Part shown: positions 1 to 8,184 of the stretch, one piece after another
How the letters are laid out: the number at the start of each line of letters is the position of its first letter
Numbering within the stretch: the stretch's first letter is position 1
Source: Sphingobium baderi
GTDB lineage: Bacteria; Pseudomonadota; Alphaproteobacteria; Sphingomonadales; Sphingomonadaceae
Direction: 5' to 3'
DNA length: 64,000 bases
Assembly (NCBI RefSeq): GCF_001456115.1
Contig: NZ_CP013264.1
Coordinates: 3,924,501 to 3,988,500, forward strand
Translations under genes and position numbers: made by a program
The notes under the pieces: model-generated
Database searches by the model: none
Told to the model about the DNA's origin: nothing
What the model saw: the letters and a program-made list of their open reading frames with translations, nothing else

Positions 1-110
1 CAGATATAGGGATCGCCGGGCACGACAGGCGCGGCGGCGATCGGGGCTGGAGAGAGGGCGACCGCGAGGGTCAGGGCGCTCGAACGGAGCAGGGCCGGCA
101 GCTTTTTCAT
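1..110 (-). CDS. Secreted protein, N-terminal fragment (runs off the window)
   Basis: An ATG at 110 reading leftwards opens a typical signal peptide: two lysines after Met (MKKLPALLRS), a hydrophobic core of Ala/Leu/Val and an AAAP-type cleavage region near residue 26. Only about 36 codons are inside the window, so the mature protein cannot be identified. The gene lies 50 bases downstream of cls on the same strand and could be the last gene of that transcript. Confidence 0.6.
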   Translation of the reverse strand, partial: MKKLPALLRSSALTLAVALSPAPIAAAPVVPGDPYI

Positions 111-160
111 GGGGCAAGGCGATAAGCGATCCCGCCGCCCGATGCCAGTATCGGACGCAA

Positions 161-1576
161 CTAAAGCAGCGATCCCACCATGCGGGCGATATTCTCCGCG
201 ATCTTGCGCGGGAAGGGCCGGGCCTTCCATGCGGCGCGCTCAATCTCATCGCTATGGGCCAGCCATTCGCGCTGTACCGCTTCCACATGCGCCACCGATT
301 CCGTGTCGAACAGGAGGAGGCTGGCCTCCTCGTTCAACTGGAAGGAACGCAGGTCCACATTGCTCGACCCGATCAGGGCAAGGCGGCCGTCGATGCTGAC
401 CGTCTTGGCGTGAAGCAGATAGCGGCGATAGGCGTGGATATGGATGTCCGCCGCCAGCAGCTCCGCATAATAGGAGTTTTGGGCGAGGCGAACGAGCCAT
501 TGATCCACCGCCGCCGATACGACGATGTCGATCCGCACCCCGCGCAGCGCCGCCGTCCGCATGGCGTCGACCAGATCGTCGTCGGGTATGAAATAAGGGG
601 TGACGATAATTGCATGGCTGCGCGCCTGATGCAGTTGCCACACCAGCAGCGTCTTGAACCCCTCCAACGGATATTCCGCGCCGCTGGGCAGAAGCTGCGC
701 CACGGCCTGTCCGGCGGGTTGCGGCACGACGACGGGCGAGGCCGACAGCTTGTGCGTTTCCAGATACCAGTCGGCGCGGATCAACGCTTCCATCTGCGCC
801 ACCACGGGGCCGGTGACGCGGGCGACCAGTTCGCGGTTGACGATGCCGGGCTTGAAGTCCTTTGCGACGATATTCTGCGAGCCGACATAGCCGATCTCGC
901 CGTCGATCACGAACAGCTTGCGATGATTCCGCATATCCCTGCGCGTGCGTCCCCGCAGCCAGCGGAAGGGCAGAGCCTCCCGATGGGGAACGTTCGCCGC
1001 CTCCAGCATCGCCAGCGTGCCGCGCCGCCATGGGCGCGATCCGACGGGATCGAACATCACCTCCACCGCCACGCCGCGCGTGACGGCGCGGCCCAGCGCA
1101 TCGGCGACGCGCTGGCCTACCGAATCATTGGCGAGGATATAGACCAGGATGCGGACATGGCTGCGCGCACCGTCGATGTCGGCGACCAGTCGGTCTATCG
1201 CGGCATCATAGTCCGCGATCAGATCGACGGCGTTGCCGGTCGTCGCGGGCATCTTGCCGAGCGAGGCCGTGAGCGCGACGATGGCGTCCCGGTCCGGCTG
1301 CGGTAGCGGCGCATAAGCGGCGAGGCGAGACCCCAGGATATGGAACCAGCCATCCAGTTCGCGGAATCTTTCCCGCCGCCATTCGGGAAAATGCGGGGAG
1401 CCGATCGTCAGGAACAGGAGTAGCCCCGGCACCGGCAGGAAGAAGATCAGCAGCAGCCAGGAACGCGTCGCGGCGGGCGAACGGCGAAAGGGAATCGCAA
1501 CCAGCGCGCCGATGCGGATCACCCATTCGAGGATGTAGAAAGCGATCCCCAATTCGCTGTCGGGAAGGCCGAACAT
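161..1576 (-). CDS. cls: Cardiolipin synthase (phospholipase D family)
   Basis: Membrane enzyme that condenses two phosphatidylglycerols into cardiolipin and glycerol. The 471-residue length fits bacterial Cls. Two N-terminal hydrophobic segments (about residues 8-28 and 38-58) are followed by two HKD phospholipase D motifs: H218-x-K220-x4-D225 (NHRKLFVID) and H389-x-K391-x4-D396 (HAKTVSID), each followed by the GS(Q/S)N signature. It could be another PLD-family phosphatidyltransferase, but the two membrane segments plus paired HKD motifs are typical of ClsA-type enzymes. The stop of nadA is 20 bases upstream, so the two may be cotranscribed. Confidence 0.9.
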   Translation of the reverse strand: MFGLPDSELGIAFYILEWVIRIGALVAIPFRRSPAATRSWLLLIFFLPVPGLLLFLTIGSPHFPEWRRERFRELDGWFHILGSRLAAYAPLPQPDRDAIVALTASLGKMPATTGNAVDLIADYDAAIDRLVADIDGARSHVRILVYILANDSVGQRVADALGRAVTRGVAVEVMFDPVGSRPWRRGTLAMLEAANVPHREALPFRWLRGRTRRDMRNHRKLFVIDGEIGYVGSQNIVAKDFKPGIVNRELVARVTGPVVAQMEALIRADWYLETHKLSASPVVVPQPAGQAVAQLLPSGAEYPLEGFKTLLVWQLHQARSHAIIVTPYFIPDDDLVDAMRTAALRGVRIDIVVSAAVDQWLVRLAQNSYYAELLAADIHIHAYRRYLLHAKTVSIDGRLALIGSSNVDLRSFQLNEEASLLLFDTESVAHVEAVQREWLAHSDEIERAAWKARPFPRKIAENIARMVGSLL

Positions 1577-1596
1577 GGTGCCCCTCCCCGGCTGGC

Positions 1597-2583
1597 CTAA
1601 CGCTGACCGAGGTCGCCCTGCCCCACCGTGCCACTCGCCATCTCAAGCATCCGGTCGAGGCTCTTTTTCGCGGCGAGGCGCAGTTCCTCGTCCATTTCGA
1701 TCCGCGGTTGCAGGTCACGCAGCGCCAGATAGAGCTTTTCCATCGTGTTGAGCGCCATATAGGGGCAGATGTTGCAGTTGCAGTTGCCGTCCGCACCGGG
1801 CGCGCCGATGAAATTCTTGTGCGGCATCGCCTTTTGCATCTGATGGATGATGTGCGGTTCGGTGGCGACGATCAGCGTGTCGCCGTCCATCGACTTGGCA
1901 TAGTCGAGGATGCCGCTGGTCGAACCCACATAATCGGCAAGATCGACGATGTGGCTGGGGCATTCGGGATGCGCGGCGACAGGCGCGCCGGGATGCCGGA
2001 GTTTCAGCTTTTCCAATTCGGTTTCGCTGAAGGCTTCGTGGACGATGCACACGCCCGGCCAGAGCAGCATGTCGCGACCCAGCTTGCGCTTCAGATAGCC
2101 GCCCAGATGCTTGTCGGGGCCGAAGATGATCTTCTGATCCTTCGGAATCTGCGCGAGTATCTTCTCCGCCGAGGAGGAGGTGACGATGATGTCGCTGAGC
2201 GCCTTCACCTCCGCCGAGCAATTGATGTAGCTCAAGGCAATATGATCGGGATGGGCTTCGCGGAACGCCTTGAACTGGGCGGGCGGACAGCTGTCCTCCA
2301 GCGAGCAGCCGGCGTCCATGTCGGGCAGGACCACGATTTTTTCGGGGCTGAGGATCTTGGCCGTTTCCGCCATGAAGCGCACGCCGCAAAAGGCGATGAC
2401 ATCCGCGTCCGTTTCCGCCGCGCGACGCGACAGTTCAAGGGAATCGCCGACGAAATCCGACAGGTCCTGAATTTCCGGCTTCTGGTAATAATGGCCGAGA
2501 ATGACGGCGTTGCGTTCTTTCCGCAGCCGGTCGATTTCCGCGCGCAGATCCACGCCCTGCGGGATTCCGGTGATCGCGTTCAT
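1597..2583 (-). CDS. nadA: Quinolinate synthase A
   Basis: Condenses iminoaspartate with dihydroxyacetone phosphate to quinolinate in de novo NAD synthesis; a [4Fe-4S] enzyme. Family features seen: NAVILGHYYQ near the N terminus, a Cys in FCGVRFMAET, PDMDAGCSLEDSCP, the HPECP loop and a C-terminal Cys cluster (NCNCNICPYM). The open frame extends 37 codons upstream, but the ATG at 2583 is preferred: it follows a GAGGAG ribosome-binding site and matches the usual N terminus. nadB and nadC are not adjacent. The upstream inverted repeat at 2619-2692 may carry its promoter or operator. Confidence 0.93.
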   Translation of the reverse strand: MNAITGIPQGVDLRAEIDRLRKERNAVILGHYYQKPEIQDLSDFVGDSLELSRRAAETDADVIAFCGVRFMAETAKILSPEKIVVLPDMDAGCSLEDSCPPAQFKAFREAHPDHIALSYINCSAEVKALSDIIVTSSSAEKILAQIPKDQKIIFGPDKHLGGYLKRKLGRDMLLWPGVCIVHEAFSETELEKLKLRHPGAPVAAHPECPSHIVDLADYVGSTSGILDYAKSMDGDTLIVATEPHIIHQMQKAMPHKNFIGAPGADGNCNCNICPYMALNTMEKLYLALRDLQPRIEMDEELRLAAKKSLDRMLEMASGTVGQGDLGQR

Positions 2584-2618
2584 GTGCCTAACTCCTCGAT
2601 TACCCTGTCGCGGCCCCT

Positions 2619-2692
2619 GGTGTGGTGGATTTGAAATATGCCTCACTATAGCGGCGAGGGATGGAGCGTATTTCAAATCCATAAACCACACC
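2619..2692. repeat. Imperfect inverted repeat upstream of nadA
   Basis: Arms GGTGTGGT + GGATTTGAAATA (2619-2638) and TATTTCAAATCC + ACCACACC (2669-2692) are complementary, except that the right arm has four extra bases (ATAA) between its halves. The loop is about 30 bases. It lies directly upstream of nadA. On the minus strand TTGAAA and a CTATAG box fall inside it, so it may be a promoter/operator or a structured leader rather than a mobile repeat. Confidence 0.6.
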
Positions 2693-2706
2693 AAGATTCT
2701 ATATTT

Positions 2707-2784
2707 GCTAGTGACCCTGATGAAGCTGAAGTTCGATCATCGCCTGCCCCATAGTGTAGCGAACTTCAGATTCGGGTCACTAGC
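2707..2784. repeat. Long inverted repeat at the end of the DUF4230-like gene
   Basis: Perfect outer arms GCTAGTGACCC (2707-2717) and GGGTCACTAGC (2774-2784), with perfect inner arms TGAAGTTCG (2727-2735) and CGAACTTCA (2760-2768). The unit could fold as a two-step stem of about 78 nt. It overlaps the stop codon of the gene at 2780-3499 and sits 15 bases from the nadA-upstream repeat. There is no clear U-run, so it is not a classical terminator; a REP-like or MITE-like element is possible. Confidence 0.6.
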
Positions 2785-3499
2785 GGGCCTGTCGCTTGTT
2801 TGCCAGCACCTCGTTGATCGGCGTGGTGACGTCCCATTGGTCTTTATGGATATTGGGCCTTTCCGGCGGGAAAGTCACGATCACCCGCGCATCGCCATAG
2901 CCCATGGCGCCCAGCGGCGCACCCAGCAGCTTGCCCAGCGCTGCCCGGCCATAATCGCGCGCCTGCGCCATGCGTTCGGGCGAGCGCGCTTCCTTTTCGG
3001 CGCGGCCCTGCGCGTGGACAGAGGTGCGGCGGCTGAGTTCCTCCGCCGCCTGCCGCGTGACGAACAGGCCGTTGGTGCGGACCAGCGTGCGGGCGGCTTC
3101 GTCGACATTGGGCCGCGCGGGCTTCACGTCCGGCGCATTGACGATGAGCGTGCGCGTCTTTTCGTTCCATTCCAGATCTTCGGGACCGATATGGCTCACG
3201 TCGATGAAATAATCGACGGAGAAGGGCATCTTCACAACCTGATCCGATTTCAACCAGCCAAATCCGCGCACATCGCGCGCCGTGCTCTGGATCGTGCCGG
3301 AAAGTTCGGAGACCTTGAGGCTGCTCGTGCCGGTGAAACGCTGGGCGATGAGCTTCGTCACGGCGGACCCGTCCTCCTCCACCGTCACGACATAATCGCG
3401 ATTGTAACGCTGCCACCCCGCCAGCATCGCCGCGCCGACGATCAGCACCAGCAGCGCGAGCGCCGCGGGCGCGCCATAGCGTTTCAGCAAAGCCGCCAT
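2780..3499 (-). CDS. DUF4230-like membrane-anchored protein
   Basis: 239 residues with one N-terminal transmembrane segment (about residues 12-28) and a soluble, probably periplasmic domain. The layout (TM anchor, beta-rich segment with the SVDYFIDVSHI and RTLIVNAPDV pieces, basic Arg-rich helix) fits the DUF4230 family, whose function is unknown. Its start overlaps the end of the metallo-hydrolase gene by 16 bases, so the two are probably coupled. Its stop lies inside the long inverted repeat. Confidence 0.6.
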   Translation of the reverse strand: MAALLKRYGAPAALALLVLIVGAAMLAGWQRYNRDYVVTVEEDGSAVTKLIAQRFTGTSSLKVSELSGTIQSTARDVRGFGWLKSDQVVKMPFSVDYFIDVSHIGPEDLEWNEKTRTLIVNAPDVKPARPNVDEAARTLVRTNGLFVTRQAAEELSRRTSVHAQGRAEKEARSPERMAQARDYGRAALGKLLGAPLGAMGYGDARVIVTFPPERPNIHKDQWDVTTPINEVLANKRQAR

Positions 3500-4371
3500 C
3501 GGCCATCATCCAGCGGAGCAGCCTTGCCCCGCTGGTCCAGATCGATGAGGTGCGCGAGGACCGAACGCCCCGCCGCGCCGTGCAGGCGGGAGTCTACGCC
3601 CTTATACATTTCCGCCACCATCGCCGGGATGGCCGATGCGCCATTGCGTTCGAGGAAACGGAGAATTTGCCCTTCGCGCTGCTTGCGATGGCCCATCATG
3701 CCGCGCACGAGCCGCCGGGGATTGTCCACCGCATCGCCATGGGCGGGGTAGTAGATCGCATCGTCCCGATCGAGCAGCCGCTGCATCGAGCGCATATAAT
3801 CCGTCATGTCGCCATCCGGCGGGGAAATGACGCTGGTGGACCAGCCCATGACATGATCGCCGGTGAACAACGCCTTTTCCTCCAGCAGCGCGAAGCAGAG
3901 ATGGTTGGAGGTATGGCCGGGCGTGGCGAGGGCCTGAAGCGTCCAACCTTCGCCCGCCACCTGATCGCCATCGGTCAATATGCGGTCGGGGCGATAGGCG
4001 GCGTCGAACGCCGCATCGGCGCGCGGGCCGTCATCTTCCATCGTCAGCGGCGCGCAGCCGATGATCGGCGCGCCGACAACCGCCGCCAGGGGAGCCGCCG
4101 CCGGGCTATGGTCGCGATGGGTGTGAGTGCACAGGATAGCGCGGATGGGACGGCCGCCGGTCGCCGCGACGATGGCCGCGATATGGTTCGCCTCGTCCGG
4201 GCCGGGATCGATCACGGCCACGTCGCTTGTCCCCACCACATAGGTCTGCGTCCCTGTATAGGTGAAGGGCGACGGGTTCGGAGCCAGCACGCGCCCTACC
4301 AGCGGGGACAGCGTCATGCGGATGCCGGTCGGCATGTCGGCCGGATCGATGGGGGCGTTCATGCTTCCCAT
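3484..4371 (-). CDS. Metallo-beta-lactamase-fold hydrolase (LACTB2-like)
   Basis: 295 residues with the zinc-binding HxHxDH motif (CTHTHRDHS), then a TPGHTSNHLCF histidine motif, GDHVMGWS with a metal-bridging Asp, and YPAHGD. The C-terminal part (about 225-290) resembles the winged-helix extension of the LACTB2/human endoribonuclease-like subfamily. The substrate cannot be read from sequence; thiolester hydrolase or RNase activities are known in the family. Expected to be cytosolic, since no signal peptide is seen. Confidence 0.8.
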   Translation of the reverse strand: MGSMNAPIDPADMPTGIRMTLSPLVGRVLAPNPSPFTYTGTQTYVVGTSDVAVIDPGPDEANHIAAIVAATGGRPIRAILCTHTHRDHSPAAAPLAAVVGAPIIGCAPLTMEDDGPRADAAFDAAYRPDRILTDGDQVAGEGWTLQALATPGHTSNHLCFALLEEKALFTGDHVMGWSTSVISPPDGDMTDYMRSMQRLLDRDDAIYYPAHGDAVDNPRRLVRGMMGHRKQREGQILRFLERNGASAIPAMVAEMYKGVDSRLHGAAGRSVLAHLIDLDQRGKAAPLDDGRWRLC

Positions 4372-4448
4372 GTGCCTATTTCGGGGACTTTTTCAAGGGC
4401 GGCGCGGAAGGGATTCCGTTTGGGCGGGGCGTGGATTAAAGTAAGGGC

Positions 4449-5345
4449 ATGACCGCATCTTCCGCCCTCATCGAAAACTGGCGACGCCATCTGGCGCTGG
4501 ATCGGCGGCGGTCGGTGCATACGGTGCGCGCTTATGTGGCGACAGCGGAGCGGCTGGTCGCCTTTCTGGAGGCGCATCGCGGCGAAGCGGTGACGCAAGC
4601 GATGCTGGCGCGGCTGGAGCAGGCGGATGTGCGCGCTTTCCTGACGGCGCGGCGGATGGACGGGATCGGCAACCTGTCCGCCGCGCGGGAATTGTCGGCG
4701 GTGCGGGGATTCCTGAAATTCGCGGGCGGCGAGGAGGGCCGCGTGCCGGCGCTCAAGGGACCAAGGGTGAAGCGCGGGCTGCCCCGGCCGATCTCCCCGG
4801 ACGAGGTCGTGGCGCTGGCGGACGATATTGCCGAAACGGCGCGCGACGAATGGATCGGGGCGCGGGACTGGGCGGTGCTGATGCTGCTTTACGGCGCGGG
4901 GCTTCGCATCGGGGAGGCGGTGGGACTGAGCGGCGATGTGCTGCCCCTGGGCGATACGCTGCGCGTCACGGGCAAGCGGAACAAGACGCGGATCGTGCCG
5001 CTGCTGCCGCAGGTGCGGCAGGCGATAGAGCATTATGTCGCGCTCTGCCCCCATGCGATGGAGCGACAAGCGCCGCTGTTCCGGGGCGCGCGGGGCGGGC
5101 CGCTCTCCCCGGCCCTCATCCGGCGCGCGGTGCAGGGCGCGCGGGGGCGGCTGGGCCTGTCGGAACGGACGACGCCCCATGCGCTGCGGCACAGTTTCGC
5201 CACCCATCTGCTGGGACGCGGCGCGGATTTGCGGTCGTTGCAGGAATTGCTGGGCCATGCCAGCCTGTCCTCCACGCAGGTCTATACGCAGGTGGACGCG
5301 GCGCATCTGCTGGACGTCTATCGCAACGCCCATCCCCGCGCCTGA
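4449..5345 (+). CDS. xerC: Site-specific tyrosine recombinase, XerC type
   Basis: Resolves chromosome dimers at dif together with XerD. At 298 residues it is the usual Xer length: an N-terminal SAM-like core-binding domain (about 5-92) and a catalytic domain (about 110-295). The full catalytic set is visible: R153 (GLRIGE), K176 (GKRNKT), H244 and R247 (HALRHSF), H270 (LLGHAS) and nucleophile Y279 (TQVYTQV). XerC rather than XerD is a judgement from similarity. The neighbours are housekeeping genes, so it does not look like a phage integrase. A stem of CGCGCCTGA and TCAGGCGCG (5337-5345/5359-5367) spans the convergent ends of this gene and dedA. Confidence 0.85.
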   Translation: MTASSALIENWRRHLALDRRRSVHTVRAYVATAERLVAFLEAHRGEAVTQAMLARLEQADVRAFLTARRMDGIGNLSAARELSAVRGFLKFAGGEEGRVPALKGPRVKRGLPRPISPDEVVALADDIAETARDEWIGARDWAVLMLLYGAGLRIGEAVGLSGDVLPLGDTLRVTGKRNKTRIVPLLPQVRQAIEHYVALCPHAMERQAPLFRGARGGPLSPALIRRAVQGARGRLGLSERTTPHALRHSFATHLLGRGADLRSLQELLGHASLSSTQVYTQVDAAHLLDVYRNAHPRA

Positions 5346-5358
5346 TTCATCCTCTGAT

Positions 5359-5958
5359 TCAGGCGCGCGGCTTCCAGGTGGCCAGCCGCCAGAGGTAGAT
5401 CACCACCGCGCCGATCACGCAGGCCGTGGCGACGGGGCCGACATATTTGTCGATGTCGCGGAAATTCTGCCCCAGCAGGAAACCGGCATAGGCAAGGACG
5501 ACGTTCCAGATGAACGCGCCGCCCGTCGTCCAGAGCAGGAAGCGCATATGCCCCATGCGGAACAGCCCCGCGGGCAGGGAGATCATCGTGCGGAAGGCGG
5601 GCATGAAGCGGAAGACGAAGACGACGATCTGCCCATATTTGCCGAACAGGCGGTCCAGCGCCTCCACATCCTTCCATTCCAGCGTGGCCCAGCGGCCATA
5701 ACGATCCACCAGCGGCTTGAGCCTGCCGAAGCCAAGGATATGGCCGACCAGATACCAGAAATAATTGCCGACCGTGGTGCCGATCGTGCCTGCGAGCAGC
5801 AGCCATTCCATCTCCATCCGCCCCTGCCCGACGCGGATGCCGCCTATCCCCATGATGAGTTCGGAGGGCACGGGCGGAAAGACATTTTCCAGCACCATCA
5901 GCAGAAAAATGCCCCAATAGCCGCCCGCGTCGATCAGGCGCAGGACGAAATCGGTCAT
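5359..5958 (-). CDS. DedA family membrane protein
   Basis: 199-residue inner-membrane protein with the DedA signature ENVFPPVPSE near residue 24 and the RFMPAFRT segment (about residue 118) with its conserved arginines. Four to five hydrophobic segments are visible. DedA proteins are linked to undecaprenyl-phosphate or phospholipid flipping and membrane homeostasis. It is convergent with xerC and lies 19 bases after the stop of gshB on the same strand. Confidence 0.85.
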   Translation of the reverse strand: MTDFVLRLIDAGGYWGIFLLMVLENVFPPVPSELIMGIGGIRVGQGRMEMEWLLLAGTIGTTVGNYFWYLVGHILGFGRLKPLVDRYGRWATLEWKDVEALDRLFGKYGQIVVFVFRFMPAFRTMISLPAGLFRMGHMRFLLWTTGGAFIWNVVLAYAGFLLGQNFRDIDKYVGPVATACVIGAVVIYLWRLATWKPRA

Positions 5959-5977
5959 GCTTTCGAGCGCCGATCCA

Positions 5978-6952
5978 TCATGCCGCCACCCGCGCGGCGA
6001 GGCGCGCGTCGATTGCGTCCCAGATCATGGCGCCGGTGTCCGTGCCGTTGAAGGCGTCGATGGACACGATGCCGGTGGGCGAGGTCACGTTGATCTCCGT
6101 CAGCCACTCCCCACCGATCACGTCGATGCCGACGAACAGCAGGCCCCGGCGCTTCAATTCCGGGCCGAGCGCGGCGCAGATTTCCTCTTCCTTCTCGGTA
6201 AGCTGCGTCTTCGCCGCCGACCCGCCGACCGCAAGGTTGGAGCGGATCTCGCCCGCACCGGGGATGCGGTTGACCGCGCCGGCGACTTCGCCGTCAACCA
6301 GCACGATACGCTTGTCGCCCTTCGCCACGCCGGGGATGAAAGCCTGAACCATGAAGGGTTCGACCCATGAGGATTTGAACAGTTCCACCAGCGCCGACAG
6401 ATTCGCGCCCGACTGCCCCACATGAAAGACGGCGTTGCCCGCATTGCCGTAAAGCGGCTTCACGACGATCTCGCCATGTTCGGCAAGGAAGCTTTTCACC
6501 TCGTCCAGATCGCGGGTGATCATGGTGGGCGGCATGAAACGCGCATAATCCAGCACGAACAGCTTTTCGGGCGCGTCGCGGACGGCGGCGGGATCGTTCA
6601 CCACCAGCGTTTCGGCCTGCACCCGCTCCAGCAGATGGGTGGCGGTGATGTAGCTGAGGTCGAAGGGCGGGTCTTGCCGCATCAGCACGACATCGACGTC
6701 GCGGCCAAGGTCCAGCACTTCCGGCTCGCCGAAGATGAAATGATCGCCCGCGACCTTCTGCACGCGCACGGGCCGCGCCTTCGCCAGCACGCGGCCTTCG
6801 CGATAGGTGAGGTCGGGGGCGAGATAGTGATAGAGCCTGTGTCCCCTCTCGCGCGCGGCGAGCATGATGTGGAAGGTCGAATCCCCCGCGATATTGATCC
6901 CTTCCATCGGGTCCATCTGCACGGCGACGGTGAGCGGGTTCAACTGGGTCAT
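5978..6952 (-). CDS. gshB: Glutathione synthetase
   Basis: ATP-grasp ligase that joins gamma-glutamylcysteine and glycine. The start at 6952 is chosen because it has an AAGGA ribosome-binding site and gives the canonical N terminus (VAVQMDPMEGI); the open frame runs 30 codons further up. Family motifs seen: MRQDPPFDLSYI, NDPAAVRDAPEK, VKPLYGNAGNAVF, GDKRIVLVDGE and the C-terminal EINVTSPTG. 324 residues is the usual GshB length. It shares a strand with YraN and rsmI upstream, probably one operon. Confidence 0.94.
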   Translation of the reverse strand: MTQLNPLTVAVQMDPMEGINIAGDSTFHIMLAARERGHRLYHYLAPDLTYREGRVLAKARPVRVQKVAGDHFIFGEPEVLDLGRDVDVVLMRQDPPFDLSYITATHLLERVQAETLVVNDPAAVRDAPEKLFVLDYARFMPPTMITRDLDEVKSFLAEHGEIVVKPLYGNAGNAVFHVGQSGANLSALVELFKSSWVEPFMVQAFIPGVAKGDKRIVLVDGEVAGAVNRIPGAGEIRSNLAVGGSAAKTQLTEKEEEICAALGPELKRRGLLFVGIDVIGGEWLTEINVTSPTGIVSIDAFNGTDTGAMIWDAIDARLAARVAA

Positions 6953-6989
6953 GATCGTCCTTCTTTCTGCGCGCGGTCGGGAAGCGCAG

Positions 6990-7343
6990 TCAGCCCCCGT
7001 GCCAGACATTCGCCAGATGGCGCGGCGGACGCCCCGGCGCAAGGAGCATCACGTCGATTCGCATGTCGTCTCCGGGCTTTGCAAGGTCATGGAACAGGAT
7101 TTCCGCCGCCGCGGCGACGCGGGAGAGGCGGCGTTCGTCTATGGCAAGGTCGAGATCGGCGGCGGTGGCGCGGGCCTTCACCTCCACAAAGGCGATCATG
7201 CCGCCGCGCCTTGCGACAAGGTCGACTTCGCCAGCGGGAGTCCGCGCGCGGCGGGCGAGAATCTGCCAGCCCTTGAGGCGCAGCCACCATGCGGCGATGC
7301 GTTCGGCCTGCCGTCCGCGCTTTTCCGCCGCCTGTTTCCTCAT
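6990..7343 (-). CDS. UPF0102 (YraN family) protein
   Basis: 117 residues with the endonuclease-like core of the YraN family: E near residue 14, GEVDLVAR (Asp of the PD-(D/E)XK-like fold), then FVEVKAR. Biochemical role unknown; a nuclease of Holliday-junction-resolvase type is suggested by fold. Its ATG overlaps the rsmI stop by four bases, the order rsmI-yraN being common in proteobacteria. Confidence 0.88.
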   Translation of the reverse strand: MRKQAAEKRGRQAERIAAWWLRLKGWQILARRARTPAGEVDLVARRGGMIAFVEVKARATAADLDLAIDERRLSRVAAAAEILFHDLAKPGDDMRIDVMLLAPGRPPRHLANVWHGG

Positions 7344-8173
7344 CCTTTGAGTTCCATGGCGCGGGCGTAGAGGGCGCGGCGGTCGAGGCCGAGCTTCTTC
7401 GCCACTTCCCCCGCTGCCTTGGAGACGGGGAGCCGCTCCATCGCCTCCAGCAGGGCGGCGTCGGCATCCTCCGCGCTGGCGGGCGGGGCTTCGCCGGGCG
7501 GGCCGACGATGACGACGATCTCGCCCTTGGGCGGGGCGTCGGCGTAGCGGGCGGAAAGGTCCGTGAGGGTGCCGGTCGCGGTTTCCTCGAACGCCTTGCT
7601 GATTTCGCGGCTGACGGCGGCTTCGCGGTCGCCCAGCCCCTCCGCCATGGCAGCGAGGCTGTCGGACAGGCGCGGGCCGCTTTCGTAGAAAATGAGCGTG
7701 GCGCGCAGGGCGGCGACTTCGGCCAGCGCATCGGCCCGCGCCTTCGCCTTGGCGGGAAGAAAGCCCATGAACAGGAAACGGTCGGTCGGCAGACCCGAGA
7801 GCGTGAGCGCCGCGATGGCGGCGCTGGGACCGGGCAGCGTCGTGATCCGCCGCCCCGCCGCGCGCGCATCGCGCACCAGCTTATATCCGGGATCGGAGAT
7901 GAGCGGCGTGCCCGCATCGGACAACAGCGCCACCGATTCGCTCGCCATCCGCTCGATCAGGCGGGCGCGCACGCCCCCCGCGCTGTGGTCGTGATAGGGC
8001 AGCATCGGTCGATCCGACCCCGCATGGCGCAGCAAACGCGCGCTGACCCGTGTATCTTCCACGGCGATCACATCGGCGCGGCGCAATATCTCCGCAGCGC
8101 GCGGCGTCAGGTCTCCAAGGTTGCCGATGGGACCGGCGACGATATAAAGACCGGGTTCAAGTTGAGTTTCCAT
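7340..8173 (-). CDS. rsmI: 16S rRNA (cytidine1402-2'-O)-methyltransferase
   Basis: SAM-dependent tetrapyrrole-methylase-fold enzyme that 2'-O-methylates C1402 in the ribosomal P site. Family motifs: LYIVAGPIGNLGD at the N terminus, VIAVEDTR, LPYHDHS (usually NEH), LLSDAGTPLISDPG and LPGPSAAIAAL. 277 residues matches the family. Its start lies only 11 bases from the divergent start at 8185, leaving no room for two separate upstream promoters. Confidence 0.94.
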   Translation of the reverse strand: METQLEPGLYIVAGPIGNLGDLTPRAAEILRRADVIAVEDTRVSARLLRHAGSDRPMLPYHDHSAGGVRARLIERMASESVALLSDAGTPLISDPGYKLVRDARAAGRRITTLPGPSAAIAALTLSGLPTDRFLFMGFLPAKAKARADALAEVAALRATLIFYESGPRLSDSLAAMAEGLGDREAAVSREISKAFEETATGTLTDLSARYADAPPKGEIVVIVGPPGEAPPASAEDADAALLEAMERLPVSKAAGEVAKKLGLDRRALYARAMELKG

Positions 8174-8184
8174 AAGGACCCCAG

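Noticed and set aside
254..1306. 350-codon open frame on the plus strand
   Set aside because: Antisense to cls, no family features, composition typical of a GC-rich shadow frame.
4449..5345. Integrase of a mobile island
   Set aside because: All Xer catalytic residues and usual length are present, neighbours are housekeeping genes, and no att repeats or tRNA are adjacent.
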